From: Streptomyces sp. 13-12-16
GTDB taxonomy: Bacteria > Actinomycetota > Actinomycetes > Streptomycetales > Streptomycetaceae
Assembly: GCF_002114215.1 (NCBI RefSeq)
Contig: NZ_NCTE01000200.1
Location: 1 to 37,125, forward strand
Direction: 5' to 3'
DNA: 37,125 bases
The translations under genes were made by a program, and so were the position numbers. Below the pieces are notes generated by a model. It was given only the letters and a program-made list of their open reading frames with translations. It was not told the DNA's origin and did no database searches. Shown here piece after piece: positions 6,860 to 14,273 of the stretch. Position 1 is the first letter of the stretch. Every line of letters starts with the position of its first letter.

Positions 6860-7285
6860 ATGACCGAGGACACCGGTGCAAGGCGCGGTGGCGCTCCCGC
6901 TTCTCGTGGCCGGACGACGGTCGCCGATGTGGTGGTGGAGAAGATCGCCGGAATGGCGGCACGGGACGTGCCCGGCGTCCATGCCCTGGGCGGCGGTTTC
7001 GCCCGCTCGATGGGGACCATGCGGGAGCGGATGCCCGGCGCCGGCAGCGGCAAGTCCGTCGCACGCGGGGTCAGCGTCGAGGTCGGAGAGCTGCAGGCGG
7101 CCATCGACCTGGAGATCGTCGTCGACTACGGCGTCTCGATCACGGACGTGGCCGGTGAGGTGAGGGAGAGCGTGATCTCCGCGGTGGAGCGGATGGCGGA
7201 TCGCGAAGTCGTGGAAGTCAACATCACGGTCAGCGATGTGAAGCTCCCCGACGAGGAGGACGAAGAACGGCAGCGGATCCAGTAG
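6860..7285 (+). CDS. Asp23/Gls24 family envelope stress protein
   Basis: The 141-residue protein carries a complete Asp23/Gls24 domain: TVADVVVEKIAGMAARDVPG, the variable glycine-rich middle, then VSVEVGELQAAIDLEIVVDY and IRESV-like helix, ending with NITVSDVKL. Known Asp23 proteins are small, abundant, membrane-peripheral proteins anchored by AmaP and linked to cell-envelope stress. The ATG at 6860 has a strong GGGAGG site nine bases upstream. It is the first of five tightly packed rightward genes (to 9293). The acidic C-terminal tail (DEEDEERQ) is usual in actinobacterial members. Confidence 0.88.
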   Translation: MTEDTGARRGGAPASRGRTTVADVVVEKIAGMAARDVPGVHALGGGFARSMGTMRERMPGAGSGKSVARGVSVEVGELQAAIDLEIVVDYGVSITDVAGEVRESVISAVERMADREVVEVNITVSDVKLPDEEDEERQRIQ

Positions 7286-7320
7286 CCGGGGCGCAGCAGT
7301 CCGCGTGAGCGAAGGAGCGC

Positions 7321-7551
7321 GTGATGAGCAGAGCCGTGGTGGGGCTGATGGCCGGGATGGCGCTGGGTTTCGCCGCGTATTTCGGTGACTTCTGGGCGTT
7401 TCTGCTGGTTCTCGGGCTGGGCGTCGTCGGACTCGTGGTCGGGCGGTTCACGGAAGGCGATCTCGAACCGGGCGATTTCATCCGCCGCCGGGACCGGCAG
7501 GAGCGGATCCGCGATGACCGGCGACGGGTTCGGGGAGATTGGCGGCAGTGA
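7321..7551 (+). CDS. small membrane protein, DUF2273-like
   Basis: This 76-residue protein has two closely spaced hydrophobic segments (about residues 4-20 and 23-41) followed by a highly charged tail (GDFIRRRDRQERIRDDRRR). Size, topology and place directly after Asp23 match DUF2273 membrane proteins of firmicute and actinobacterial Asp23 operons. GAAGGAG at 7312-7318 is a good ribosome binding site for the ATG at 7321. Its stop overlaps the GTG start of the next gene (GTGA at 7548-7551), indicating translational coupling. It probably helps anchor Asp23-type proteins to the membrane; this is inference from context. Confidence 0.7.
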   Translation: MMSRAVVGLMAGMALGFAAYFGDFWAFLLVLGLGVVGLVVGRFTEGDLEPGDFIRRRDRQERIRDDRRRVRGDWRQ

Positions 7552-7994
7552 CCGGTGAAGCCGATCGGCGTCCGGGCACTGCCAGCGGGGAGCGCGGAGC
7601 GATCGCCGTCGCCGACCGGGTCGTTGTGAAGATCGCTTCCCACGTGGCGCGCGAGGCGCTGAGCCGGTTCCCCGAGTCGGTGGGCCACGTACCGCCGGGC
7701 CGCCGGACGCCCCACGTGACCACCTCCGTGCGGCGGGCACCGGAGCGGCAGACCGCAGGGCGGGACGGCGAGTCCGCCGCCGGACGGCAGGCGGCGGTCG
7801 GCGAGGCACGGCTGCGCATCACCGTCGAGCTCGGCTGTCCGTCCGACATCGGGGCGCAGTGCGCCGCGGTGCGCAGGGAGGTCACCGAACGGCTCAGGAC
7901 ATGGTCCGGCATGGACGTGTCACATCTCGTGGTGTCGGTCGGGCGACTGCACTCGGCGCATACGCGGCACGCGGGCGAGGAGAGGGTGAGATGA
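7548..7994 (+). CDS. second Asp23/Gls24-like protein
   Basis: The 148-residue product from GTG 7548 has the split Asp23 pattern: IAVADRVVVKIASHVAREAL early, a long Arg/Ala-rich insert, then LRITVELGCPSDIGAQCAAV and MDVSHLVVSVGRLH at the end. The insert between the two halves is longer and more hydrophilic than in the first Asp23 protein. It is coupled at both ends, by GTGA with the upstream membrane-protein gene and ATGA with the downstream gene. A paralogue of the 6860 gene that may form mixed assemblies with it is the simplest reading. Confidence 0.75.
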   Translation: MTGEADRRPGTASGERGAIAVADRVVVKIASHVAREALSRFPESVGHVPPGRRTPHVTTSVRRAPERQTAGRDGESAAGRQAAVGEARLRITVELGCPSDIGAQCAAVRREVTERLRTWSGMDVSHLVVSVGRLHSAHTRHAGEERVR

Positions 7995-8689
7995 GCGCGA
8001 ACACCCGTCGGCGGCCGGCCGGTGACAGCGACCTTCCCCCCGGACTCGGGAAGGCGGACCCGCCCGCGGACGGCAGCCGGGGCAAGGACGCGACGACAGC
8101 CGACTCGACACCGGCGGTCGAGGCATCGGACCGGCGGGCGCGCCGCTTCTGGTCGACGCGGCGGATTCCCGCGGTCTTGGTGGCCCTGTTGACCGCCGCG
8201 GTCACCGGACTGCTCCTGTACGACGTGGTCTCCGTCCGGGCGGGCCGGCCCGCGATGCGCTGGCGGCGGCGGCTCGCGGAGGAACTGGCCACCCGGCCAC
8301 TGGACGACGTCTGGATGATCGCCGGGGCCGCGGTCGCGATGGCCCTCGGCCTGTGGCTTTTCCTGCTGGCGGTGACGCCGGGACTGCGCAGGCTGCTGCC
8401 CATGCGGCAGCCCGCCGGCATGTTCGGGAAAGGGGAGGTGCGCGCCGGGCTCGACCGCCGCGCGGCCGGCCTGGTTCTGCGTGACAGGGCCGTACGGGTG
8501 CCCGGTGTCCAGTCGGCACAGGTTTCCGTCGGACGGCGGAAGGTCAAGGCCCGGGCGCGCGCCCATTTCCGGGATCTGGAGGAGGTCCGCGCGGACCTGG
8601 ACGCCACGCTGGGCGAAGCCGTGACGTTCTTGGGTCTCGCTCGGCGGCCCACGCTGACCGTGCGCGTCCGGCGCCCGAAGAAGGGCTGA
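7991..8689 (+). CDS. DUF6286 domain membrane protein
   Basis: The 232-residue protein has a disordered, Pro/Asp-rich N-terminus (1-50), two transmembrane helices (about 60-81 and 107-130) and a C-terminal soluble domain (about 145-230) with VRVPGVQSAQVSVGRRKVKA, the arrangement of DUF6286 proteins in actinobacterial Asp23 clusters. The C-terminal domain resembles the AmaP/Asp23-type small alpha-beta unit. The ATG at 7991 overlaps the previous stop (ATGA). It is probably a membrane partner of the Asp23 proteins. No enzymatic motif is visible. Confidence 0.75.
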   Translation: MSANTRRRPAGDSDLPPGLGKADPPADGSRGKDATTADSTPAVEASDRRARRFWSTRRIPAVLVALLTAAVTGLLLYDVVSVRAGRPAMRWRRRLAEELATRPLDDVWMIAGAAVAMALGLWLFLLAVTPGLRRLLPMRQPAGMFGKGEVRAGLDRRAAGLVLRDRAVRVPGVQSAQVSVGRRKVKARARAHFRDLEEVRADLDATLGEAVTFLGLARRPTLTVRVRRPKKG

Positions 8690-8690
8690 G

Positions 8691-9293
8691 GTGATCCTGA
8701 TGCTCAAGGCGGTGAACCGGGTGCTGCTGGGGCTTCTCGGCCTTGGACTGTTCGCCCTGGGCGGCGGTGTGCTGCTGGGCGGGCTGGACCTGCCGCGCCG
8801 CTGGGACTTCGGCATGCCGGGCTGGTGGCCCTTCCGCGGGCCCGACGACGTGGTGCTGGGAACCGAGGGACGCACCCGGTGGCGGGAGGAAGGCTGGTGG
8901 TGGCCGACCGTCATCGCGGTGCTCGCCGTGCTGCTGGCCCTGCTGCTGTGGTGGCTCCTCGCCCAGCGCAGGCACCGCCTGGGCGGCGTCCTCGTCGAAA
9001 GCGGGGACAGCGCGGCGGCCCGGCTCGACGGCCGTGCACTGGAGGACGTGATCGAGGAAGAGGCACGGGACCTGGACGGAGTCGCACGGGCTCATGTACG
9101 ACTGACGGGCCGAAGCACCGCTCCGGCCGCGCGCGTACGGCTGGTGCTGGAGCCGCACGCCGATCCGGCGCGGACGCTGGGGCGACTGAGCCGGGAAACA
9201 CTCGCGCACGCGCGGGACTCGGCCGGCCTGGACAGCCTCCCCTCGAAGGTCCGGCTCAAAGAAGTCCGCCACCACGCACGACGCGTCGACTGA
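8691..9293 (+). CDS. alkaline shock membrane anchor protein (AmaP-like)
   Basis: The 200-residue protein has two transmembrane helices (about 10-32 and 70-91) joined by a Trp-rich loop, followed by a cytoplasmic domain from about residue 95 (LEDVIEEEARDLDGVARAHV). This topology is that of AmaP, which in Staphylococcus recruits Asp23 to the membrane. The GTG at 8691 comes two bases after the upstream stop, with GGGCTGAGG as ribosome binding site. It closes the coupled operon 6860-9293. The gene symbol is withheld because actinobacterial members are distant from the characterised protein. Confidence 0.75.
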   Translation: MILMLKAVNRVLLGLLGLGLFALGGGVLLGGLDLPRRWDFGMPGWWPFRGPDDVVLGTEGRTRWREEGWWWPTVIAVLAVLLALLLWWLLAQRRHRLGGVLVESGDSAAARLDGRALEDVIEEEARDLDGVARAHVRLTGRSTAPAARVRLVLEPHADPARTLGRLSRETLAHARDSAGLDSLPSKVRLKEVRHHARRVD

Positions 9294-9427
9294 TCCCCGG
9301 GGCCGGACTCCCGACGGGGGACCCGGTCAGCCCTTCCGAGGGAGAGAGACCTGGCCCGCAGCGCAGGTCTTCACGAGTGCCCCGGAGCCATCCACGCCGC
9401 GGTTTCCCTCAAGGGAGGCATCTCGCC

Positions 9428-9598
9428 ATGGCCCTCTTCCTGGCCCTGCTCGTCGCCGGAATTGCTCTGGTCGCCATCGGGGCGGGCGTCGACGGCATGC
9501 TCTATCTGTCCTCCGCCGGTGTACTGCTCCTCATCGCCGATCTGCTCTACCTGGCGGCCCGCTCCGTGTGGCGATCTCCTCGGCGCCCAGCCCGCTGA
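9428..9598 (+). CDS. small two-helix membrane protein
   Basis: The 56-residue protein starts at ATG 9428 with a good AAGGGAGG site. It is nearly all hydrophobic: helix 1 at about residues 2-20, helix 2 at about 24-44, then a short basic tail (WRSPRRPAR). Similar short proteins follow stress operons in Streptomyces, but I recognise no named family. Its last 52 bases overlap the 3' end of the convergent STAS gene. It may be the last gene of the Asp23 transcript, 134 bp downstream. Confidence 0.6.
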   Translation: MALFLALLVAGIALVAIGAGVDGMLYLSSAGVLLLIADLLYLAARSVWRSPRRPAR

Positions 9599-9933
9599 GG
9601 CCGCGCCCCTCCTGGCCTCGTCGTACGGAGCAGACGGTCGGAGCCCGTGTCCATGAACAGTCGTTCGGTCTGCGGGGAGGGGTGGTGCAGCCGCAGGGAC
9701 GCGTGGGTCTCGGCGGCGTGCCGTGACACGTCGAGGAAGACGCGCAGGCCGCTGTTGTCACAGCGGTCGACGGTGGTCAGATCGACGTCGATGAGGGTGA
9801 TGCCGTCCCGCAGGCACCGCTCCAGAACGGCGCGCACCTGGGGCGCGGTGGCGGGGTCGATCACGCCGGCCAGGGTGACCAGTGCCCGCCTGTCCCGGTC
9901 GTGCCGGTAGATGTTCAGCTGCGGAAGAGTCAT
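9547..9933 (-). CDS. STAS-domain anti-sigma factor antagonist
   Basis: The 128-residue protein has a full STAS domain (residues 5-105): ALVTLAGVIDPATAPQVRAV, then LIDVDLTTVDRCDNSGLRVF. Ser61 in DNSGL is the residue phosphorylated by anti-sigma kinases in SpoIIAA/RsbV-type antagonists. In the unphosphorylated state such proteins bind and sequester the anti-sigma factor. The ATG at 9933 is right before the conserved start. It is the last gene of a leftward series that includes a SpoIIE/PP2C phosphatase (11141-12349), a natural enzyme to dephosphorylate it. No kinase (RsbW type) is encoded nearby, so the partner must lie elsewhere. The Arg-rich C-terminal 20 residues are extra to the domain and overlap the convergent membrane-protein gene. 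Confidence 0.85.
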   Translation of the reverse strand: MTLPQLNIYRHDRDRRALVTLAGVIDPATAPQVRAVLERCLRDGITLIDVDLTTVDRCDNSGLRVFLDVSRHAAETHASLRLHHPSPQTERLFMDTGSDRLLRTTRPGGARPQRAGRRGDRHTERAAR

Positions 9934-9955
9934 GACGCCTCGGTTCAGATGTTGC

Positions 9956-10252
9956 TCAGATGCCCCGGTCCACGGGTCCCGGCCCCCCCGCCCGGTCCAG
10001 GGCCCGGGTGTACGCCCCGGCACGCGTCGCCGCGGTCTGAGCCGACGGTTCCGAGGCGCGGACGGGTGTCCGGATGATCACTCGTGGTGCGTAGTACGGC
10101 TGCGGCACGCAGCGGCCGCGGCGGCCGGGCCGGGGTGCGCCGTACCGGTACGCGGCGATTCTTTCGGCGTGCTGGAGGTTGAGCCGGTGGATCACGTACG
10201 CCGCCACTGCGACGAGGACCAGGAAGGCGGCGGCTGTCAGGAAGGCGTTCAT
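9956..10252 (-). CDS. small membrane protein with basic tail
   Basis: A 98-residue protein begins MNAFLTAAAFLVLVAVAAYV, one N-terminal transmembrane helix (about 4-22), followed by a basic, Tyr/Pro-rich cytoplasmic tail without recognised domain. The start at ATG 10252 has GAGGTGG seven bases upstream; an alternative ATG at 10261 lacks this spacing. It sits between a DUF5994 gene (11 bp upstream) and the STAS gene (22 bp downstream), so it is likely co-transcribed. The function is unknown. Confidence 0.6.
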   Translation of the reverse strand: MNAFLTAAAFLVLVAVAAYVIHRLNLQHAERIAAYRYGAPRPGRRGRCVPQPYYAPRVIIRTPVRASEPSAQTAATRAGAYTRALDRAGGPGPVDRGI

Positions 10253-10262
10253 GGCGGCCACC

Positions 10263-10859
10263 TCACATACCGATGATCAGCCGGCTGGCCCGGCCGGGCG
10301 GGCCGGTCTGTCGGGGAACGGCTGCGGCCACCGCGGAGGCGCCGCCCTCGTACTCCCATGCCTCGTCCGCGTCCAGTGGCTGGTCGGCCGCCAAGACGCC
10401 GTGCCGGGCCTCGTCCGCGGCGACGAGCGCGCTCGCGGTCAGGGGCGGGCCGTCGTGGTCGGACGCGGCAGCCATCAGCCGGGCCGCAGACTCCGCCCCG
10501 GTCTCGGGCGGGATGACCAGGAGATCCCAGCGGCCGGTGCCGTAGGAGAGCAGCAGCAGCTTGTGCGGGTCGATCTCCGGGGTGAACCAGCCGACCTTGA
10601 CGATGTGGCCGTCCACGGGAACCGTGCGGGGGATGACCGGCCAGTGTTCCGGGTTTACGGCGATGCGGGTGATGCGGCCCCACAGAGGATCCAACACATC
10701 CGTGAGTGCCGGCAGTTCGCTCAGCAGATCACGGGAACGGGGCCACCAGGCTCCGTCCAGGAGTCCGCGGGAGGGGCCGTCGGTCTTCAGTGCGAGACGC
10801 GCGGCCGGGGCTGCGACGGGCTCGGCGTGCGGCAGGGGCGGAAGCAAGGTCGCCGACAT
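10263..10859 (-). CDS. DUF5994 family protein (copy 1)
   Basis: The 198-residue protein contains the family hallmark LLDGAWWPRSRDLLSELPAL, then RITRIAVNPEHWPVIPRTV and WDLLVIPPETGAESAARLM. DUF5994 proteins are widespread in Streptomyces and often lie beside STAS and phosphatase genes, but their biochemical role is unknown. The ATG at 10859 begins MSATLLPPL. The C-terminal part beyond the domain (ADQPLDADEAWEYEGG and after) is less conserved. A second copy is at 12458-12970. Upstream sequence (10853-10975) is repeated at 14267-14388. Probably forms an operon with the small membrane protein and STAS gene that follow. Confidence 0.75.
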   Translation of the reverse strand: MSATLLPPLPHAEPVAAPAARLALKTDGPSRGLLDGAWWPRSRDLLSELPALTDVLDPLWGRITRIAVNPEHWPVIPRTVPVDGHIVKVGWFTPEIDPHKLLLLSYGTGRWDLLVIPPETGAESAARLMAAASDHDGPPLTASALVAADEARHGVLAADQPLDADEAWEYEGGASAVAAAVPRQTGPPGRASRLIIGM

Positions 10860-10975
10860 GATGCGGACCCGTCTCCGGGTCGCCTCTGCGGCGGCCCGGG
10901 TTTCATCTTTCGCCGGGGACGACCCGGCGTGGAAGCCGGTGTGCGAGATGCCCTCGGTACTGTCCACACTACTCC
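10853..10975 (-). repeat. upstream-region repeat R1
   Basis: About 115 bp covering the start codon and upstream region of DUF5994 copy 1 resemble 14267-14388 (roughly 75-80 percent by eye). Shared landmarks in the plus-strand reading are GACATGATGC, CCCGTCTCCG, GGACGACCCGGCG and CCCTCGGTACT. On the minus strand the last reads TACCGAG, which also precedes DUF5994 copy 2, so it may be a common promoter element. Confidence 0.65.
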
Positions 10976-11140
10976 GCGTTTCGTTGCGGCGCGGAGCAGC
11001 GGCCCCATGGAGTGGAGTACCGGCCGGATGATCTCCCGGCAGTGCCTCGGCGCGTGCCGGGAGTCCCCGTCCTTCGGGCTGAAGGGCCGTCGCCGCCGGG
11101 CGCGGCCGGCACAACGGTGTCGGATGGCGGGGGCGAGAGG

Positions 11141-12349
11141 TCAGCCGGGCCACTCGACCATGAGCAGCGTCGCGTCATCGCTGGTCCGTCCGCCCCTCGC
11201 CTGCTTGAGCGTGTGGGACAGGGATCGCGTCACCGCCCGGATGCCGCGCCCGGTCCTCTCCAGATGGTTCACACAGTCGATCAGCTGGTCCTCTCCGAAC
11301 TCCTCCCCACCGCTCCTGTGCTCCTCGACCAGTCCATCGGTGAAACAGAGGACGCGGTCCCCGCGCACCAGCCCCAGCTCACTGATCCGGGGCACCGGAC
11401 CGCCCAGGCCGACGGGAAGGGTCGTCGGGGCGACCAGACGCCGTGCGACGCGGTGGTCGCGGACGAGGATCGGTGACGGGTGCCCGGCGTTGACCCACTG
11501 CATCCGCCCCGTCGTCGTGTCCAGCTGCATCATCTGCGCGGTGACGAAGTGCTCGGGACCGAACTGCTCGGCCACGGCGCGGTCCATGAAGTCGTAGATC
11601 TCCGGCAGTCCGATGCCGGAGCGGCGGGCGTGGCGGTAGGCGCCGATGGCCACGGTGGCCATCGTGGCCGCGTCCAGTCCGTGGCCCATCGCGTCGATCA
11701 TGACCAGGTGGAGGACGTCGTCGTTGAGGGCGTAGTCGAAGCTGTCGCCGGCCACGTCGTAGGCGGGTTCCAGGATCCCGGCCACGGCCACCCGGGGCAT
11801 GATCATCGCCAGCGGTGGCAACAGGGACCACTGGATCTCCGCGGCGACGCTCATCGCCTCACCGCGCCGGACGCCGAAGAACAGGTCGGAGTAGCCGTGC
11901 TTGGTCACCAGCAGGTCGGCCACCAGGCCGGAGATCCTGTGCAGCAGGCGGCGGTCGTGGTCGTCGATGCCGTCCAGCGTCACCGCCATGACCCCCACCT
12001 GGTCACCGCCGTCCAGCAGCGGCAGATGAACCCGGACGCCGTCCTCCCGGGGCACCTCCACGGGGACCGCGTCGAGAAAGCAGCGGCCCGCCTCGGAATC
12101 GTCGATCACCTGCGGTTCCCCGCCCGTGAGGCCCTCACCGGGCAGCGGTACGAGCAGCTGCTGGCCGTAGTCCTGCAACAGCACCTGTGGTCGGCGGCCA
12201 CCGAGCCGTTCCACCACGTCGGCGACCAGGGGTCCGATGAGATGGGGCGGCAATTCGTGCGCGCTGTCGAGGATCTCTCCGAGGAGAGCTTCCCCGAAGC
12301 TCTCGGAGCGGTCCGCGCGCCGTCCTGCCGTCATCCCCTCACCCGCCAT
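11141..12349 (-). CDS. SpoIIE/PP2C family serine phosphatase
   Basis: The 402-residue protein has an N-terminal sensory region (about 1-150, GAF-like strand pattern with VMAVTLDGIDDHDRRLLHRI) and a C-terminal PP2C/SpoIIE domain (about 165-400). Metal-binding aspartates appear in YDVAGDSFDYAL, IDAMGHGLDAATMA, CFTDGLVEEH and TSDDATLLM. Such enzymes dephosphorylate STAS antagonists and so release a sigma factor. The two STAS genes in the same cluster are obvious candidate substrates. Start is uncertain: ATG 12349 (MAGEGM), a downstream ATG at 12334, or ATG 12391; I use 12349 because the helix pattern begins shortly after. No transmembrane segment is seen, so it should act in the cytoplasm. Confidence 0.85.
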   Translation of the reverse strand: MAGEGMTAGRRADRSESFGEALLGEILDSAHELPPHLIGPLVADVVERLGGRRPQVLLQDYGQQLLVPLPGEGLTGGEPQVIDDSEAGRCFLDAVPVEVPREDGVRVHLPLLDGGDQVGVMAVTLDGIDDHDRRLLHRISGLVADLLVTKHGYSDLFFGVRRGEAMSVAAEIQWSLLPPLAMIMPRVAVAGILEPAYDVAGDSFDYALNDDVLHLVMIDAMGHGLDAATMATVAIGAYRHARRSGIGLPEIYDFMDRAVAEQFGPEHFVTAQMMQLDTTTGRMQWVNAGHPSPILVRDHRVARRLVAPTTLPVGLGGPVPRISELGLVRGDRVLCFTDGLVEEHRSGGEEFGEDQLIDCVNHLERTGRGIRAVTRSLSHTLKQARGGRTSDDATLLMVEWPG

Positions 12350-12457
12350 GGTCAGGGCGGGCCGGTATGACAAAGGATCTGTCGGTGCCATGGCTCCATC
12401 AAGGGGTCGTGGACGCCCGGGTCCGCCGGGCACGCGTGGCAGGCCGGGGCGGGCTGC

Positions 12458-12970
12458 TTACCTGGGTCCGGCTCCTCCTTCCGACTCCCATGTGTCCTGT
12501 CCGTCGAGGCCGCTCTCGGCGAGTGCCAGCAGGCGCGGGGCGGACAAGGGGTTCTCGGGGTCGGAGGCGGCGGTCAGCAGCAGGGCTGCCGTTCCGGCCG
12601 GTTCGTCCGGTGGGACCACGAGCAGTTCCCAGCGCCCCACGGTGCCGCAGTCCACGGTGATGGCATGCATCTCGGCCGCCCCGTTGCTCAGGGCCACCTC
12701 GATCACATGCCCCGGTGCCATCACCTCCTGCGGGGCATCTGGCCAGGCGGCGGTACCCACGGTCACGCGCGTGACGGTGCCGATGCCCGGATCCAAGGAG
12801 CCGACCAGCGCGGGCAGCTCCAGTTCCAGTGCGTCGCAGCGCGGCCACCATGCGCCGTCCAGCGGGCCATGGCTGACATCCGGCGTGAGGCGCAGCCGGG
12901 GCAAGGGCATCCGGTAGGAGTGTCCGTCACCTGGGGCCGTACCTTTGGCGGACTTGGTGATGGCGTTCAT
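12458..12970 (-). CDS. DUF5994 family protein (copy 2)
   Basis: The 170-residue protein aligns by eye with the product of 10263-10859 over its whole length: PLDGAWWPRCDALELELPAL, GTVTRVTVGTAAWPDAPQEV, then GRWELLVVPPDEPAGTAALL. It lacks the C-terminal extension of copy 1. The start is ATG 12970 (MNAITKSAKG). It lies upstream of the phosphatase gene with a 108-bp gap and downstream of the STAS-GNAT gene. A TACCGAG box is 88 bases before its start, as in the repeat upstream of copy 1. The role is unknown; duplication within one cluster suggests two related partners or a regulatory pair. Confidence 0.75.
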   Translation of the reverse strand: MNAITKSAKGTAPGDGHSYRMPLPRLRLTPDVSHGPLDGAWWPRCDALELELPALVGSLDPGIGTVTRVTVGTAAWPDAPQEVMAPGHVIEVALSNGAAEMHAITVDCGTVGRWELLVVPPDEPAGTAALLLTAASDPENPLSAPRLLALAESGLDGQDTWESEGGAGPR

Positions 12971-13200
12971 CGTGCGATCCCGATCCGGGCGGTTTCCGGC
13001 TGCCCGTGTCTGTCACTCGCCGGGAACGGCGCCGCCGTGGTCGTGCGCCCGACAGTTCTCGGTACCTGTCAGGCTACTCCCGGCTGTGGCGGGCGGCGTG
13101 GCGCGCAGCCATCGCGTCGAGACACGTCCGTACGGCGGACGACGGGTGGCGTGGCGGCCCGGGCCGCGTACGACCGCCGGCTCATCGCTCCTCTGCCGAA

Positions 13201-14175
13201 TCATCGGCGTGCCGAGGGCTGCCCTTCGGAAGACAGGGTCAACACACAGGGGGCGACGGGGCCGGGCAGCCCGACCACCTCGCCCATGTTCTGCCAGCCC
13301 CAGGACGAGAAGGCGGCTTGTCCTGCCTGGTCGGCAGGATGCAGCAGGGTGACCCCGAGGGAGGACCGCAGGTCTGTGAGCAGACGCTGTTGCAGGCGGC
13401 GGGCGATATCACGGTGCTGAGCGTGCGGATGGGCCACGACCTGGGTGAGGACGACGAACCGTGCGCGGGAGGTGAGCCGCTGGATGATCTCCTGGAGCGT
13501 TCCGTCGAACCACCGGCGGTCGGAGCCGTCAGGGTCCACCGGATAACCGAAGGCGCAACCGATCAGCACCGTCGTTTCTGCGACCAGCAGGGCGAAGCGA
13601 GGGCGGTGGGCGGTGACCGCCAAGCGGTGCAGGAAGTCTCCACGGTCGTGGTACGCCTCGCCGGCGGTGCCCGCGACGGACTCCGCAGCCAGGTCCGCGA
13701 TGTCCTCGCGCATGTCTTCTGCCTGCCAGCGGGTCAGCCGTCGAAGGCGGATCCCGTCCCTGAGGACCGGCTGATCCGGCCGACGAGCGGGGTCCTCGGG
13801 CGCCCGCGTCGCGGTACTCATGAGGTCGCCGGATGCGGCGGGCGGCACGGGACTCACGGGGGCCGTAAGGAGCAGCGAAGTCGATCCGGTGGTATCGAGG
13901 AGCCGGGTGATCTGCGCGCACGGATGGTGCAGCCGCAGGCGAGCGTGGACCCGGCTGGCGCGCCGTGATGCCGACAGGAGGACGTCCAAGCCCCTGGCGT
14001 CGCAGGAGCCGACCGTGGTCATATCGATGTCGATCACGGTGACACCGTCCAGCAGACACTGCTCCACTGCGGCCCGCAGCAGCGGCGTCGTGGCCGGCCC
14101 GATGTCGCCGGCAAGCGTGACGAGCGTCCGCTCTCCTCGGTTCCGCCGATGGATGTCCAGCCGGGCAAAGGCCAT
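13201..14175 (-). CDS. STAS domain fused to a GNAT-like acetyltransferase domain
   Basis: The 324-residue protein starts at ATG 14175 behind GAGGGGAGG. Residues 1-110 are a STAS domain closely like that of the 9547-9933 protein (RTLVTLAGDIGPATTPLLRA), but the phosphorylatable serine is lost: CDARGLDVL has Arg61 where the sister protein has Ser61. Residues about 140-324 have a GNAT-like layout: IRLRRLTRWQAEDM, then VVLTQVVAHPHAQHRDIARR as the acetyl-CoA-binding strand-loop-helix, in which the usual glycine of the Q/R-x-x-G-x-G/A motif is Asp, and GWQNMGEVVGLPGP near the end. It is likely a non-switchable antagonist or a docking module that brings an acyltransferase, possibly weakened, to an anti-sigma factor. 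A 32-codon frame overlaps its start. Confidence 0.75.
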   Translation of the reverse strand: MAFARLDIHRRNRGERTLVTLAGDIGPATTPLLRAAVEQCLLDGVTVIDIDMTTVGSCDARGLDVLLSASRRASRVHARLRLHHPCAQITRLLDTTGSTSLLLTAPVSPVPPAASGDLMSTATRAPEDPARRPDQPVLRDGIRLRRLTRWQAEDMREDIADLAAESVAGTAGEAYHDRGDFLHRLAVTAHRPRFALLVAETTVLIGCAFGYPVDPDGSDRRWFDGTLQEIIQRLTSRARFVVLTQVVAHPHAQHRDIARRLQQRLLTDLRSSLGVTLLHPADQAGQAAFSSWGWQNMGEVVGLPGPVAPCVLTLSSEGQPSARR

Positions 14176-14273
14176 CACGCCTCCCCTCGGCGGGGTTGCG
14201 GACCTGCACGGGTGTTCAGCGCGGCCCCTGCCATGATGAGCTTGCGCGGAGTTGCTTCGACCGCGGCGGACAT
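14175..14273 (-). CDS. 32-codon upstream leader frame, DUF5994 start remnant
   Basis: ATG 14273 opens MSAAVEATPRKLIMAGAALN and ends with a TGA that overlaps the STAS-GNAT ATG (ATGA). Its start and upstream DNA match the start of DUF5994 copy 1 (MSATLLPPL). It may be a coupled leader peptide or simply the fossil of a duplicated DUF5994 gene whose body was deleted. Confidence 0.35.
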   Translation of the reverse strand: MSAAVEATPRKLIMAGAALNTRAGPQPRRGEA

